Below, piece by piece: positions 49,049 through 57,207 of a stretch of DNA of 64,000 nucleotides. How positions within the stretch are numbered: position 1 is the stretch's first letter; every line of letters starts with the position of its first letter. This DNA is from Lentzea sp. NBRC 105346. GTDB taxonomy: Bacteria; Actinomycetota; Actinomycetes; Mycobacteriales; Pseudonocardiaceae. Made by a program: the position numbers and the translations under genes. Under the pieces are notes generated by a model. It was not told the origin of the DNA. It saw only the letters and a program-made list of their open reading frames with translations, and ran no database searches. The stretch lies in NCBI RefSeq assembly GCF_030269605.1, contig NZ_BSTQ01000015.1, positions 217,226 through 281,225 on the forward strand. Direction: 5' to 3'.

Positions 49049-49603
49049 GTGGACTACGACGTCGTCGACCTGATCATGTCCGACCACCGCGAGGTCGAGC
49101 GGCTGTTCGACGAGCTGAAGAACCACCCGGAGAAACGGCCGCTGCTCACGCCCGTGATGTGCTCGCTGCTGGTCGCGCACAGCCGGGCCGAGGAGGCCGA
49201 GGTGTATCCGGTGGCCCGGCAGGAGGCGGGCGAGACCGACGAGGTCGAGCACAGCCAGGAGGAGCACGCGCAGGCGGAACGGCTGCTGATCAAGCTGTCG
49301 GCGTGCGACCCCGCGTCTCCCGAGTACGACCGGGCGCTGGAGAAGGTCGTCGAGGCGGTCACCCACCACGTCGAGGAGGAGGAGTCGACCGTGCTGCCCG
49401 GCATGAAGGCTCGGATCCCCGAGGCGCGGCGGGCCGAACTGGGGCGGGCGTTCGCCGAGCGGCGCACGCAGCACCTGGGTGACATGCCCGGTCAGGCCAG
49501 CCGGGAGGACCTGCTGATCCAGGCGCGCAACGCCGGCATCTCGGGTGCGCAGGGGATGAGCAAGGCCGAGCTCAAGAAGGAGCTGGAGAAGGCCACCTCC
49601 TGA
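49049..49603 (+). CDS. Hemerythrin HHE-domain protein with Rho-N-like C-terminus
   Basis: 184 aa from GTG 49049 with GGGAG 6 nt upstream. The di-iron four-helix bundle has metal ligands in MSDHREVERLFDELK, LLVAHSRAEEAEVYPV, HSQEEHAQAERLL and VTHHVEEEESTVLPGM. The final 35 residues (SREDLLIQARNAGISGAQGMSKAELKKELE) match the Rho N-terminal/SAP-like helical motif that binds nucleic acid. HHE proteins sense or carry O2, NO or peroxide. The fusion suggests redox sensing near DNA or RNA. A long hairpin ends the gene. Confidence 0.92.
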   Translation: MDYDVVDLIMSDHREVERLFDELKNHPEKRPLLTPVMCSLLVAHSRAEEAEVYPVARQEAGETDEVEHSQEEHAQAERLLIKLSACDPASPEYDRALEKVVEAVTHHVEEEESTVLPGMKARIPEARRAELGRAFAERRTQHLGDMPGQASREDLLIQARNAGISGAQGMSKAELKKELEKATS

Positions 49604-49608
49604 GTGGC

Positions 49609-49657
49609 CATTGAGGCCGCCCTCCCGAACCTGAGGTTGGGGAGGGCGGCCTCAATG
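49609..49657. terminator. Long bidirectional hairpin after hemerythrin gene
   Basis: An 18-bp perfect stem (49609-49626 with 49640-49657) with an inner AACC-TGA-GGTT extension after one G.G mismatch. It stops both the hemerythrin and the opposite-strand transcription. Confidence 0.8.
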
Positions 49658-49659
49658 GG

Positions 49660-49837
49660 TTTGAGGGTCGGGCACAGGCTTTCGGGTGCGGAGGGGCCTT
49701 CACGACCCCGGCAGCGCGGGCGACGAGACCTCGGCAGCCGTGGATCCCGGCCACGCCCCGGCAGCCGTGGATCCCCGGCAGCGCGGAGCGCGGCCACGAA
49801 GCCCCGGTCAGCCCAGGTCTCGGCCACGAAGCTCCTG
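49660..49837. repeat. Degenerate direct repeats between convergent genes
   Basis: The GC-rich spacer holds two copies of CGGCAGCCGTGGATCCC and two of CGGCCACGAAGC within about 110 bp, between the hemerythrin terminator and the 3' end of the Rieske gene. No gene is seen. Confidence 0.5.
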
Positions 49838-51319
49838 TCAGCGCGGGTCGCGGCGGGGGAGTGGCTTCGTCGCCGGCCCCTCCAGCACCTCGCCGTCCAC
49901 GTCGAACCGCGACCCGTGGCACGGGCAGTCCCAGCTGGTCTCGGCCTCGTTGAACCGCACCAGACACCCGAGGTGCGTGCACCGCATCGACACGGCGTGC
50001 AGCTCACCGTCGTGGTCGCGATACACCCCGGTCTTCCCGAGCCCGTCCCGCACGACGTGGGCCTGCCCGCGCGGCAGGCTCGACGACGACGATGCGTCGG
50101 CGGGCCGCAGCCGGTCGCCGACCAGCGCGATCGCCACCTCGGCGTTCATCTTCGCCAGGTGCGGTAGCGCGGTGAGCGACGCACGATAGGGGCTGAACCG
50201 GCCGGCCAGCGGGTTCGGCTTCTCCGTGATCAGGTCCGTGAGCAGCTGGCCGGCGAACGTTCCGCTGGTCAGGCCCCACTTCATGAACCCGGTCGCGGTG
50301 TAGATGTCGGTCGATCCGGGCAGGTAGCGCCCGATCATCGGCAGCTGGTCGTAGGACGTCGGGTCCTGCGCCGACCAGCGGTGCGTGACCTCCTCGACGT
50401 CCCAGTGCGTACGGGCGAACTTCTCCAGCGACTCGAACGGCGACCGCGCGCCCTGACCCGTCTTGTGCCCCTGGCCCCCAACGATCAGCAGGTCGCCGGA
50501 AGCGCTGATCGACCACACCGGGCTGCCCGCGTTGATCGCGAGCGCCGCGGGCACCTCGCCTTCAACACGAAGCGCGATGCAGTAGGACCGCGTCGGCTCC
50601 AGCCGCGCGAAGTACAGGCCGCGGTCGAGCATCGGGTAGTGCGTGGCGATGACGACGTGCCGTGCGCCCACCTGTCCGTCCGATGTGGACACCCGGTGCT
50701 CGGTCACGTCCAGCACCCGGCTGTGCTCGAACACCCGCGAGCCGTCGCCGTCGACCGCGTGGGCCAGCCCGGTCACGTACTTCACCGGGTTCAGGGCGAT
50801 CTGGTCGTCCAGCCGGACCGCGGCGTGCACGGGGAACGGCACGTCCATGTCCGCGCTGGGGCGGACGGGCAGACCCGCGCGCCGGGCGGCCGTCAGCTCC
50901 TCCTCGACCGCGGGGACCTCGGACTCGCTGATCGCGTAGGTGTAGGCGGGCGAGCGGCGCAGGTCGCAGTCGATGCCCTCCAGCGCCACCAGGTCGGCCA
51001 CCTGGCGTACCGCGGCCGTGCTCGCCGTGGCGTAGTCGGTGGCGCCCGCGAGGCCGTGCGTGCGCATGACGGTGGAGTACACAGTGGACTGCAGGGCGGT
51101 GACCTTGCCGGTGTTGTTGCCGGAGACACCGCCGGCCACGCGGTCGGCCTCCAGGACCGCGACCCGCAGGCCGGCGCGCTTGAGCAGCAGCGCTGTGGTG
51201 AGCCCCGTGATGCCCGCGCCGACTACGGCGACGTCGAACTCCTGCCGGCCGGACAGCGGCGGGTAGACGCGTTTGGGCAGGTCCTGGAGCCAGAGCGACT
51301 GGTCAGCGGTGGTCGTCAT
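49838..51319 (-). CDS. FAD-dependent oxidoreductase with C-terminal Rieske 2Fe-2S domain
   Basis: 493 aa from ATG 51319; a GTG two codons earlier is possible. The DAO-type FAD domain begins FDVAVVGAGITGLTTALLLKRAGLRVAVLEAD and ends in DIYTATGFMKWGLTSGTFAGQLL. The Rieske domain near the C-terminus has CTHLGC and CPCHGSRFDVDGEVLEGPAT, with two Cys and two His for the cluster. It oxidises an amine or similar small molecule and passes electrons internally to the cluster. Substrate is unknown. It is monocistronic and convergent with the hemerythrin gene. Confidence 0.93.
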   Translation of the reverse strand: MTTTADQSLWLQDLPKRVYPPLSGRQEFDVAVVGAGITGLTTALLLKRAGLRVAVLEADRVAGGVSGNNTGKVTALQSTVYSTVMRTHGLAGATDYATASTAAVRQVADLVALEGIDCDLRRSPAYTYAISESEVPAVEEELTAARRAGLPVRPSADMDVPFPVHAAVRLDDQIALNPVKYVTGLAHAVDGDGSRVFEHSRVLDVTEHRVSTSDGQVGARHVVIATHYPMLDRGLYFARLEPTRSYCIALRVEGEVPAALAINAGSPVWSISASGDLLIVGGQGHKTGQGARSPFESLEKFARTHWDVEEVTHRWSAQDPTSYDQLPMIGRYLPGSTDIYTATGFMKWGLTSGTFAGQLLTDLITEKPNPLAGRFSPYRASLTALPHLAKMNAEVAIALVGDRLRPADASSSSSLPRGQAHVVRDGLGKTGVYRDHDGELHAVSMRCTHLGCLVRFNEAETSWDCPCHGSRFDVDGEVLEGPATKPLPRRDPR

Positions 51320-51392
51320 GGTCACGGGATACCCGCGATGCGGTAACTTCTAGCCAGCCGCCGTACCCGGAGTCGACCCGAGAGGTTGCCGG

Positions 51393-52775
51393 ATGAGGCG
51401 CTGGCTCGTTCTCGTATTCGCGCTGCTCGTCGTTCCCGTCGCACCGGCCCGCGCGGCCGAGGACATCGTGACCAGGCTGAAAGCGGTACCGGGGCTGACC
51501 GTGGTCGCCGACCGCCAGCCGCCCGCGGGGTTCCAGCGGTTCATCTCGATCACCTACCGGCAGCCGGTCGACCACCGGGACCCGGCGAAGGGATCGTTCG
51601 AGCAGCGGTTCACGTTGCTGCACAACGGTGAGCAGAAACCGATGGTGCTGCACACCAGCGGGTACGACGTGTACTGGGACCGGCCGTTCCGCTCCGAGCC
51701 CACGTTCCTGCTGGGCGGCAACCAGATCGCGGTCGAGCAGCGGTTCTTCCCGCCGTCCAGCCCGGCGCCGAAGGACTGGTCCAAGCTCGACATCTGGCAG
51801 GCGGCGAGCGACCACCACCGGATCGTCACCGCGCTCAAGCAGATCTACACCGGCAAATGGCTGTCGGTGGGGGAGAGCAAGGGCGGCATGGCGTCGGTCT
51901 ACCACCGGCGGTTCTTCCCGGACGACGTGACCGCCACCATCGCCTACGTCGCACCCAACGACGTGGTCGACGGCGACGACGCGTACGAGAGCTTCCTGGA
52001 CCGCGTGGGCACCGACGCCAAGTGCCGGACGGCGCTCAAGGACCTGCAGACCGAGGCGTTGCGCCGGCGCCCGGAGCTGATCGGCCGGTACGAGGCGTGG
52101 GCCAAGGAGAACGGCCGGACGTTCGGCCGCACCTCCGGCGGCGCGGACCGGTCGTTCGAGTGGCTCGTCGTGGAGATGCCGTACGTGTTCTGGCAGTACG
52201 GCGGCCAATACAAGTGCCGTTCGGTTCCCGCGACGAATGTGAGCACCGATCAGCTCTATCTGTGGCTGGATCGGACCGTCGGATTCGACTCCTACACCGA
52301 CCAGACCATCGAGCACTACCTGCCGTACTACTTCCAGGCGGGAACGCAGCTCGGCTATCCCGCGATGCCGGAGTCGCACCTGAATGGCCTGCTGCGCTAT
52401 CCGGGACAGTTCGTACCGCGTTACCTCGTTCCACGCGACATCCCGATGACCTATCAGTCCGGAGTGATGGCCGACATCGATCGTTGGGTGCGGGAGCAAG
52501 GCGAACGGCTGATGTTCGTCTACGGGCAGGTCGATCCGTGGAGCGCGGAACCGTTTCGCCTGGGCAGCGGCACCACGGACTCGTTCTGGTACGAGGTGCC
52601 CGGCGGCAACCACAACGTCGACATCCGTGATCTCCCTGCGGCGCAACGGACTCAGGCCGAGTCGGCCATCCGCCGCTGGGCGGGTGTGACGATCTCCACA
52701 GCACGGTTCACTCCGGGCCTCGACGACCAGCGTCCGGACCGCGAACCGCATCTCAAATGGCGAATTGGGAAATGA
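51393..52775 (+). CDS. Secreted S28/S37-family tripeptidyl aminopeptidase
   Basis: 460 aa with a signal peptide (MRRWLVLVFALLVVPVAPARA, cut near ARAAE; the signal is shown in part). The alpha/beta-hydrolase nucleophile elbow is GESKGGMASVYHR with the catalytic Ser. The Asp is likely in VYGQVDPWSAEPF and the His in PGGNHNVDIRD. This is the pattern of the Streptomyces secreted tripeptidyl aminopeptidase/PS-10 group. It trims tripeptides from extracellular peptides. Its gene is monocistronic, divergent from the Rieske gene 73 bp away. Confidence 0.9.
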   Translation: MRRWLVLVFALLVVPVAPARAAEDIVTRLKAVPGLTVVADRQPPAGFQRFISITYRQPVDHRDPAKGSFEQRFTLLHNGEQKPMVLHTSGYDVYWDRPFRSEPTFLLGGNQIAVEQRFFPPSSPAPKDWSKLDIWQAASDHHRIVTALKQIYTGKWLSVGESKGGMASVYHRRFFPDDVTATIAYVAPNDVVDGDDAYESFLDRVGTDAKCRTALKDLQTEALRRRPELIGRYEAWAKENGRTFGRTSGGADRSFEWLVVEMPYVFWQYGGQYKCRSVPATNVSTDQLYLWLDRTVGFDSYTDQTIEHYLPYYFQAGTQLGYPAMPESHLNGLLRYPGQFVPRYLVPRDIPMTYQSGVMADIDRWVREQGERLMFVYGQVDPWSAEPFRLGSGTTDSFWYEVPGGNHNVDIRDLPAAQRTQAESAIRRWAGVTISTARFTPGLDDQRPDREPHLKWRIGK

Positions 52776-52886
52776 ATTCGCGTGACAACGATAGATATTT
52801 CATAACAGGTCGGGTTATTGTCGACGCATAGCACCGATTGGCTGGGTCGGTGCTCCCCTGTGGTGGACAAGCGGAAGTGGACGTGT

Positions 52887-53396
52887 ATGTCGCCGAACCA
52901 GTCGAACCAGTTGCCCGTCGAGGTCATCCGCTGGCCGATCGAGGCCGAGGCGCGGGACGTGTGCCAGCGCAACGGCACGCTGTGCCTTCTGGTCGTGGAG
53001 AAGGGCGCGCCCGCGCCGGTGCTGACCGACCTGCGTGAGGACTGGGTGCGCGCGCCGGTCGCTCATCAGGACCTCACCGTGCGGATAGCGATGTTGCGCG
53101 CCCGTGCGGCCCGCTACGCCGTACCGGAGCTCGACACGTCCGGGATCCTGCGCTTCCGCACCCGGTCGGTGGTGCTCTCGCCGACCGAGCGGGCGCTGGT
53201 CGCCGAGCTGCTGCGGCGGTTCCGCGCGCTGACATCGCGCGACGAGCTGCTGCGCTGCCTACCCACACGCGACGGCGACACGAGCAACGCGCTGCACCTG
53301 CACATCATGCGGTTGCGCAGGCGCATCGAGCCGCTCGGACTGGTCATCAAGACGCTGTGGAACCAGGGCTACCAGCTCGGTCCGGCCGGCCAGTAA
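52887..53396 (+). CDS. OmpR-like winged-helix DNA-binding protein without receiver domain
   Basis: 169 aa from ATG 52887 (frames further upstream are possible; the ribosome-binding sequence GGAAG is weak). The C-terminal winged helix is visible: FRTRSVVLSPTERALVAELLRRFRALTSRDELLRCL and ALHLHIMRLRRRIEPLGLVIKTLWNQGYQLG. The N-terminal 75 residues (VIRWPIEAEARDVCQRNGTLCLLVVEKG) do not form a phosphoacceptor receiver domain. It is thus an orphan transcription factor of a type common in Pseudonocardiaceae. The target is unknown; it precedes the extensin-like gene by about 140 bp. Confidence 0.8.
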   Translation: MSPNQSNQLPVEVIRWPIEAEARDVCQRNGTLCLLVVEKGAPAPVLTDLREDWVRAPVAHQDLTVRIAMLRARAARYAVPELDTSGILRFRTRSVVLSPTERALVAELLRRFRALTSRDELLRCLPTRDGDTSNALHLHIMRLRRRIEPLGLVIKTLWNQGYQLGPAGQ

Positions 53397-53419
53397 AGGT
53401 TCGCCTGTGATCGGCCTGT

Positions 53420-53440
53420 GATACGGCATTCGGCCGTATC
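53420..53440. terminator. Short perfect hairpin after the winged-helix gene
   Basis: GATACGGC (53420-53427) and GCCGTATC (53433-53440) pair around ATTCG, 24 nt after the stop, without a T-run. A second hairpin, GTTGGTT/AACCAAC at 53477-53497, lies in the 5' region of the next gene. Confidence 0.55.
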
Positions 53441-53533
53441 CGAAACGTCGGGCGCGTCCCTACACTTCGCACGCCGGTTGGTTGGAAAGCAACCAACTGT
53501 CTGGAGGGCTTGTTAACAGCTTCTTACGTGTGA

Positions 53534-54373
53534 ATGGAGTCGAGCGTGCTCGAAAACCAGGGGCAGATCACGCGGAGGTCGTTCGTCATCGGGACAGCGG
53601 GCGCGGCCGGCCTCGCGGGCCTGGCGGCCGTCGCGCCCGGCATCGCCGCCGCTGACCCGATCGGCCACGGCCCGATCAGCGAGCCCGCGGCCGCCGACGT
53701 CTCGGCGGCCGCGCTGATCACCTTCCAGAAGATCGACGGCACGCCCGTCTACTACTGGCGTTCCAACCGCGGGAACACCACACTGCGCAACTGGCAGTGC
53801 ACCCAGGAGTTCTACAACGCGCTCGTGGCGTGGATCCGGGACCTGCGGTCGCTGTCGTCGGGCTACGGCAGCATCTCCTACCTCGTCTCGGCCGGCTTCT
53901 ACGTCGACAAGCCGGGTCAGCACGGCGCGGGCACCGCGATGGACCTCGACCACGTCCGGTGGAGCAGCGGCACCACGATCTCACCGCTCGACCAGCAGCA
54001 CGCGTCGACCAACGCGCAGATCCGCAAGCGGTATCTCGCCACGGAAGCCGTGTGCCGCAGGCGGTTCCGGTACGTGCTGGACGGCTGGTACAACGCCGAC
54101 CACCACGACCACATCCACTCCGACTTCGGCGGGATGCCGGTCCGTGTGCTCAAGGACTCGGAGTCCGACACGAAGTTCGTTCAGGCCATGTGCAACAACT
54201 TCCGCAACGCCGGGCTCGCGATCGACGGCGTGTGGGGCACCAGGACGGAGTCGGCGTTCAACGCCGCCAAGTCGGCGCTGGGCGTGACGGGCGACCCGCA
54301 CACGAGCTCGTCGGTGTGGCAGGGGATGCTCTCGAAGATCGCCCAGAAGGGCTTCGCGAACCAGAACTTCTAG
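53534..54373 (+). CDS. Tat-exported extensin-like/peptidoglycan-active protein with PG-binding domain
   Basis: 279 aa. The Tat signal is QITRRSFVIGTAGAAGLAGL, cleavage near IAAADP. The middle is an extensin-like C-terminal domain of the M15-peptidase-like fold with candidate zinc residues in QHGAGTAMDLDHVRW and HHDHIHSDFGG. The C-terminal domain (KFVQAMCNNFRNAGLAIDGVWGTRTESAFNAAKSALG) is a peptidoglycan-binding helix bundle of PG_binding_1 type. It probably cuts or binds cell wall peptides. ATG 53534 has no clear ribosome-binding site; GTG 53546 is an alternative. A strong terminator follows 14 nt after the stop. Confidence 0.88.
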   Translation: MESSVLENQGQITRRSFVIGTAGAAGLAGLAAVAPGIAAADPIGHGPISEPAAADVSAAALITFQKIDGTPVYYWRSNRGNTTLRNWQCTQEFYNALVAWIRDLRSLSSGYGSISYLVSAGFYVDKPGQHGAGTAMDLDHVRWSSGTTISPLDQQHASTNAQIRKRYLATEAVCRRRFRYVLDGWYNADHHDHIHSDFGGMPVRVLKDSESDTKFVQAMCNNFRNAGLAIDGVWGTRTESAFNAAKSALGVTGDPHTSSSVWQGMLSKIAQKGFANQNF

Positions 54374-54387
54374 GCACAGACCGGGAA

Positions 54388-54418
54388 ACGGCCCCCGTCC
54401 GAACTGGACGGGGGCCGT
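54388..54418. terminator. Intrinsic hairpin after extensin-like gene
   Basis: A 13-bp perfect stem (54388-54400 with 54406-54418) around GAACT, lying between two convergent genes, so it serves both. Confidence 0.85.
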
Positions 54419-54442
54419 CGGCGGCCGTGCCGGGGGTCAGGA

Positions 54443-55069
54443 TCAGGTGTTGCACTTCTTCCAGGCGAAGTGGTAGATCGTCGAGATCGAGCCGTCCGTG
54501 GAGTCCATGGACATGAAGCTGGTCTTCTTCGGGTCCGAGGTGCCCTTGTTCAGCCTCAGCTCGGTGTTGATGTTGAAGTTCCGCTTGGCGCCACAGGGGT
54601 GGTAGATGATGGCGGCGATGTCGGTCTTGTCCGTCGTCTGCCAGTCATCGCTGTAGGAACCCTTGAAGGTGTGTGAGCGATACTCGGTTTCGGACATTCC
54701 CTGGAAGTAGTAGTTCGCGCGTTCCGTGCCGGTCGCGCCCTTCTCCAGGTGTGCGAAACCGCGGTAGTCGGCCTGGGCGATGCCGTAGGTGAATCCGCCG
54801 GGCACGTTCACGCGCAGGTTGAGTTGGCAGTTCTTCCGGAAGTCGGTCGGCTTGGCCTGGGGGCCGACCTGTGCCATGAACTCGCTGTAGGTCACGGTGA
54901 ACGCCTTGTTGTCCGGCGAGACGGCGACCGCGGCGGTGCCGGCACGGCAGCCGGACCCGTTGACTGTGACGACGTCGATGGTGATCTCACCGGTCGGCGG
55001 AGGGACCGAGTCCGGCGGGACGATGATTGTGGACAGGGCCATGCCAACAGCAGCCAACGTGCTAATCAT
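54443..55069 (-). CDS. Secreted DUF4360 family protein, copy 1
   Basis: 208 aa from ATG 55069 with GGAAAGG about 7 nt upstream. A short hydrophobic N-terminus (MISTLAAVGMALSTII) serves as signal. The family pattern is clear: ITIDVVTVNGSGCRAGTAAVAVSPDNKAFTVTYSEF, FRKNCQLNLRVNVPGGFTYGIAQADYRGFAHLEKGATGTERANYYF, and the C-terminal CGAKRNFNINTELRL with MDSTDGSIS. Cys pairs suggest disulfides. Function of DUF4360 is not known; the members are secreted. A paralog lies 1.1 kb away at 56180-56806. Confidence 0.92.
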   Translation of the reverse strand: MISTLAAVGMALSTIIVPPDSVPPPTGEITIDVVTVNGSGCRAGTAAVAVSPDNKAFTVTYSEFMAQVGPQAKPTDFRKNCQLNLRVNVPGGFTYGIAQADYRGFAHLEKGATGTERANYYFQGMSETEYRSHTFKGSYSDDWQTTDKTDIAAIIYHPCGAKRNFNINTELRLNKGTSDPKKTSFMSMDSTDGSISTIYHFAWKKCNT

Positions 55070-55271
55070 GGGACACCTTTCCGAATGCTCTCGACATGTC
55101 GGCGGCGTGGTACCAGACCGTATCGGAAAGGGTCTTAACGAACGCCCGCCAACCGGAGCAACATTGCGCAGGCATCGGTCTACAGGAATGTCATCGGCCA
55201 ATTATGACAGTTACCGATCAATCGCGGAGAGTAATGTCGGACATCTCGCGCCGGTAATTGGGGAATCACTA

Positions 55272-55289
55272 CCTTACGAAAACGTAAGG
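55272..55289. promoter_or_regulatory. Palindrome CCTTACG-AAAA-CGTAAGG
   Basis: Perfect 7-bp arms around AAAA, about 200 bp upstream of the first DUF4360 gene, in an AT-rich stretch. A related CGTAAA/TTTACG repeat precedes the second DUF4360 gene. It is likely an operator. Confidence 0.45.
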
Positions 55290-55412
55290 TTCGCTCGAAC
55301 CGCATGCTCGCGGGCCATGCGGTTAATGTAACGGTTCTCGAACGGAGCAAGCCGGCGGCCACTGCACGTGCGCATCTGGTGAACCGTCAACTGACGTGAA
55401 GACCCTTCACGA

Positions 55413-55446
55413 ACAAGGACGCGTCCACATTCGGACGCGTCCTTGT
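55413..55446 (-). terminator. Terminator hairpin of the HATPase gene
   Basis: A 14-bp perfect stem (55413-55426 with 55433-55446) with a 6-nt loop, 25 nt after the stop of the minus-strand HATPase gene. Confidence 0.8.
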
Positions 55447-55471
55447 GGGTGAAACCGCGGGTTTCGGGGTT

Positions 55472-55978
55472 TCAGGCGTTTCCGCCCATGGATCCGCCGA
55501 GGCCGAAGAGGATGCGCTGGATGAGCTCCGGGTCGACGTCCGGCTCGTCGCCGAGCGCCTCGGCGGCGGGGGAGCGGCGGGGCTCACGGCGCGGCAGCGG
55601 CACCGCGTTTGCGTTAACGCCGGTGGGCAGCGGGAGCTCGCACCAAATGAGCTTGGCGCCGCCACCGAGCGGCAGCTCGCCCGTGCGGAGGTCCGGGCTC
55701 GTGGGCGGCATGACGAACCGCGCCGCCTCGAGTTCGATCACGAGGTACTCACCGCTCAATCGCAACCGCAATGTGATCAACCGGCTCGTCTTCGGGTCCG
55801 CGCACTCGATCGCGGCCTCGACGAGCGCGCACGCCACGTGCGACGTCTCCTCGATCAGATTGCGCAGGCGCCACTCGCCCAATGTGAAGCGGACGAACAT
55901 GTCCGCGCAGTTCACAGCAGTAGGCAGCGCGATGAGTGTGAGGTCGTCGACCTGGGCGGTCTGGGCGTTCACCTGCAT
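55472..55978 (-). CDS. RsbW-like histidine-kinase-type ATPase
   Basis: 168 aa from ATG 55978 with GGAGG 5 nt upstream. The GHKL-type pattern is seen in ALPTAVNCADMFVRFTLGEWRLRNLIEETSHVACALVEAAIECADP (N-box-like helix) and LITLRLRLSGEYLVIELE, with a degenerate G-box (LPLGGGAKLIWCELPL). Such Streptomyces-type anti-sigma-like proteins control sporulation or stress sigma factors by binding or phosphorylating partners. The C-terminal 50 residues are Arg/Pro/Ala-rich and probably disordered. The gene lies between two DUF4360 genes, all on the minus strand. Confidence 0.78.
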   Translation of the reverse strand: MQVNAQTAQVDDLTLIALPTAVNCADMFVRFTLGEWRLRNLIEETSHVACALVEAAIECADPKTSRLITLRLRLSGEYLVIELEAARFVMPPTSPDLRTGELPLGGGAKLIWCELPLPTGVNANAVPLPRREPRRSPAAEALGDEPDVDPELIQRILFGLGGSMGGNA

Positions 55979-56179
55979 GCTGCCTCCGTTCGCGTGCGGC
56001 CGCGCGACCACGCAACAGTCACCCGAATGGCCGTCGCGGTGCGGGGGAATCTACACAGGTATACGGAGGAAGCAACGCCCCGGTTGACTCTCGCCTCAAA
56101 AGTCACCTCGTAGTCCACATGCCGAGGCCCCGGCGCTCACTCTGTGTGGAGCACCGGGGACGCTCGGTGAAGATCAAGT

Positions 56180-56806
56180 CTACTTACAGGTCTTCCAGGC
56201 GAAATGGTACTTCGTGCTGACCCCGCCGTCGGTCGAGTCCATCGTGACGAACGACGAGGCGTTGTGGCCGTTGGAGTAGGCGCGCAGTTCGGTGTTCACG
56301 TTGAGGTTGCGCGTCTCACCGCACGGTGCGAAAACGATCGAGGCGACATCGGTCTTGTCGGTGAACTGCCAGTCGTCCCCGAACGGGCCGTTGATGTTGT
56401 GGGAGCTCACCGCGGTGGGCGATGTTCCCATGAAGTAGTAGTTGGCTCGTTGTAGTCCCCTCCCGCCTCTGGGTAAGGACGCGAACCCGCGGTAGTCGGC
56501 CTGTGCGATGCCGTATGTGAATCCCTGCGGGTAGAACACGCGCAGCGAGAGTTGGCAGTTCTTGCGGAAGTCGGTCGGTGACGATCCGGAGCCGGCCTTG
56601 GCTGTGTAGTCGCTGTAGGTGACCGTGAATGCAGTGTTGTCGTCGGCGGCCGCGACAGCGGCTGTTCCCGCGGGGCAGCCGGAGCCGTTCACGGTGACGA
56701 CTTCGACCTTGATTTTGCCGGGAGGGACCACGTCCGCGCTGCTCGGCGCAGTCGGCGCGACGACGAGTGACAGGGCCAAACCGGTAGCAGCCATCGCACT
56801 GAGCAT
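56180..56806 (-). CDS. Secreted DUF4360 family protein, copy 2
   Basis: 208 aa from ATG 56806 with AAAGG 6 nt upstream. The signal peptide MLSAMAATGLALSLVV ends near SSADV. The same family landmarks as copy 1 occur in the same order: VEVVTVNGSGCPAGTAAVA, FRKNCQLSLRVFYPQGFTYG, ADYRGFASLPRGG and CGETRNLNVNTELR, with MDSTDGGVSTKYHFAWKTCK at the end. The two proteins share well over half of their residues by eye. Function is unknown. Duplication around the HATPase gene suggests related regulation. Confidence 0.92.
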   Translation of the reverse strand: MLSAMAATGLALSLVVAPTAPSSADVVPPGKIKVEVVTVNGSGCPAGTAAVAAADDNTAFTVTYSDYTAKAGSGSSPTDFRKNCQLSLRVFYPQGFTYGIAQADYRGFASLPRGGRGLQRANYYFMGTSPTAVSSHNINGPFGDDWQFTDKTDVASIVFAPCGETRNLNVNTELRAYSNGHNASSFVTMDSTDGGVSTKYHFAWKTCK

Positions 56807-57207
56807 GAGGCGCCTTTCTTTCGGGGCTGGATGGCGGCGTGCGGTGACGATATCGTAAATATTCTTTACGAGCGGACAGCCGACCGGGTTAACTTAAATA
56901 TATTTAAAACGGATTAATCGTCTGAACGGTGGATTGGCGACGGCGTACCGTCGCGTAACTTTCGTGGTGATCACAGCAAACGTGATCACAAGCCACCTGA
57001 ATACACCGTCCACCACACCAGACGCCGTGAGCCCCGGCAGTCCCCCTCACAACACCGGTGTGGGAAGGCGATCGCGCATCGCTCATCGGTTCCTCCCTCC
57101 TGCTCGGAACCGGTGGTGCGGCAGCGGTGCGCTGAGCGCCACGGCCGGTGCCCGCCGGGCGGCGTCGGAACTCGTCCCACGGATCCGACGCCCCCGGCGT
57201 GGATTTC
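56807..57207. other. AT-rich intergenic region
   Basis: 401 bp. It contains CGTAAA-TATTC-TTTACG at 56854-56870, 48 bp before the DUF4360 start, and the 14-bp AT-only palindrome TTAAATATATTTAA at 56894-56907. The base composition is unlike the rest of the window. No gene is seen. Confidence 0.5.

Larger units (their letters stand above)
55070..55471. other. Intergenic region with palindrome and terminator
   Basis: 402 bp between minus-strand genes. It holds CCTTACG-AAAA-CGTAAGG at 55272-55289 and the terminator at 55413-55446. It is less GC-rich than its surroundings. No gene is seen. Confidence 0.5.

Noticed and set aside
53477..53497. c-di-AMP (ydaO-type) riboswitch before the extensin-like gene
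   Set aside because: Cell-wall enzyme genes in actinomycetes often have one, but only two short hairpins fit in the 137-bp gap and the riboswitch core motifs are not seen.
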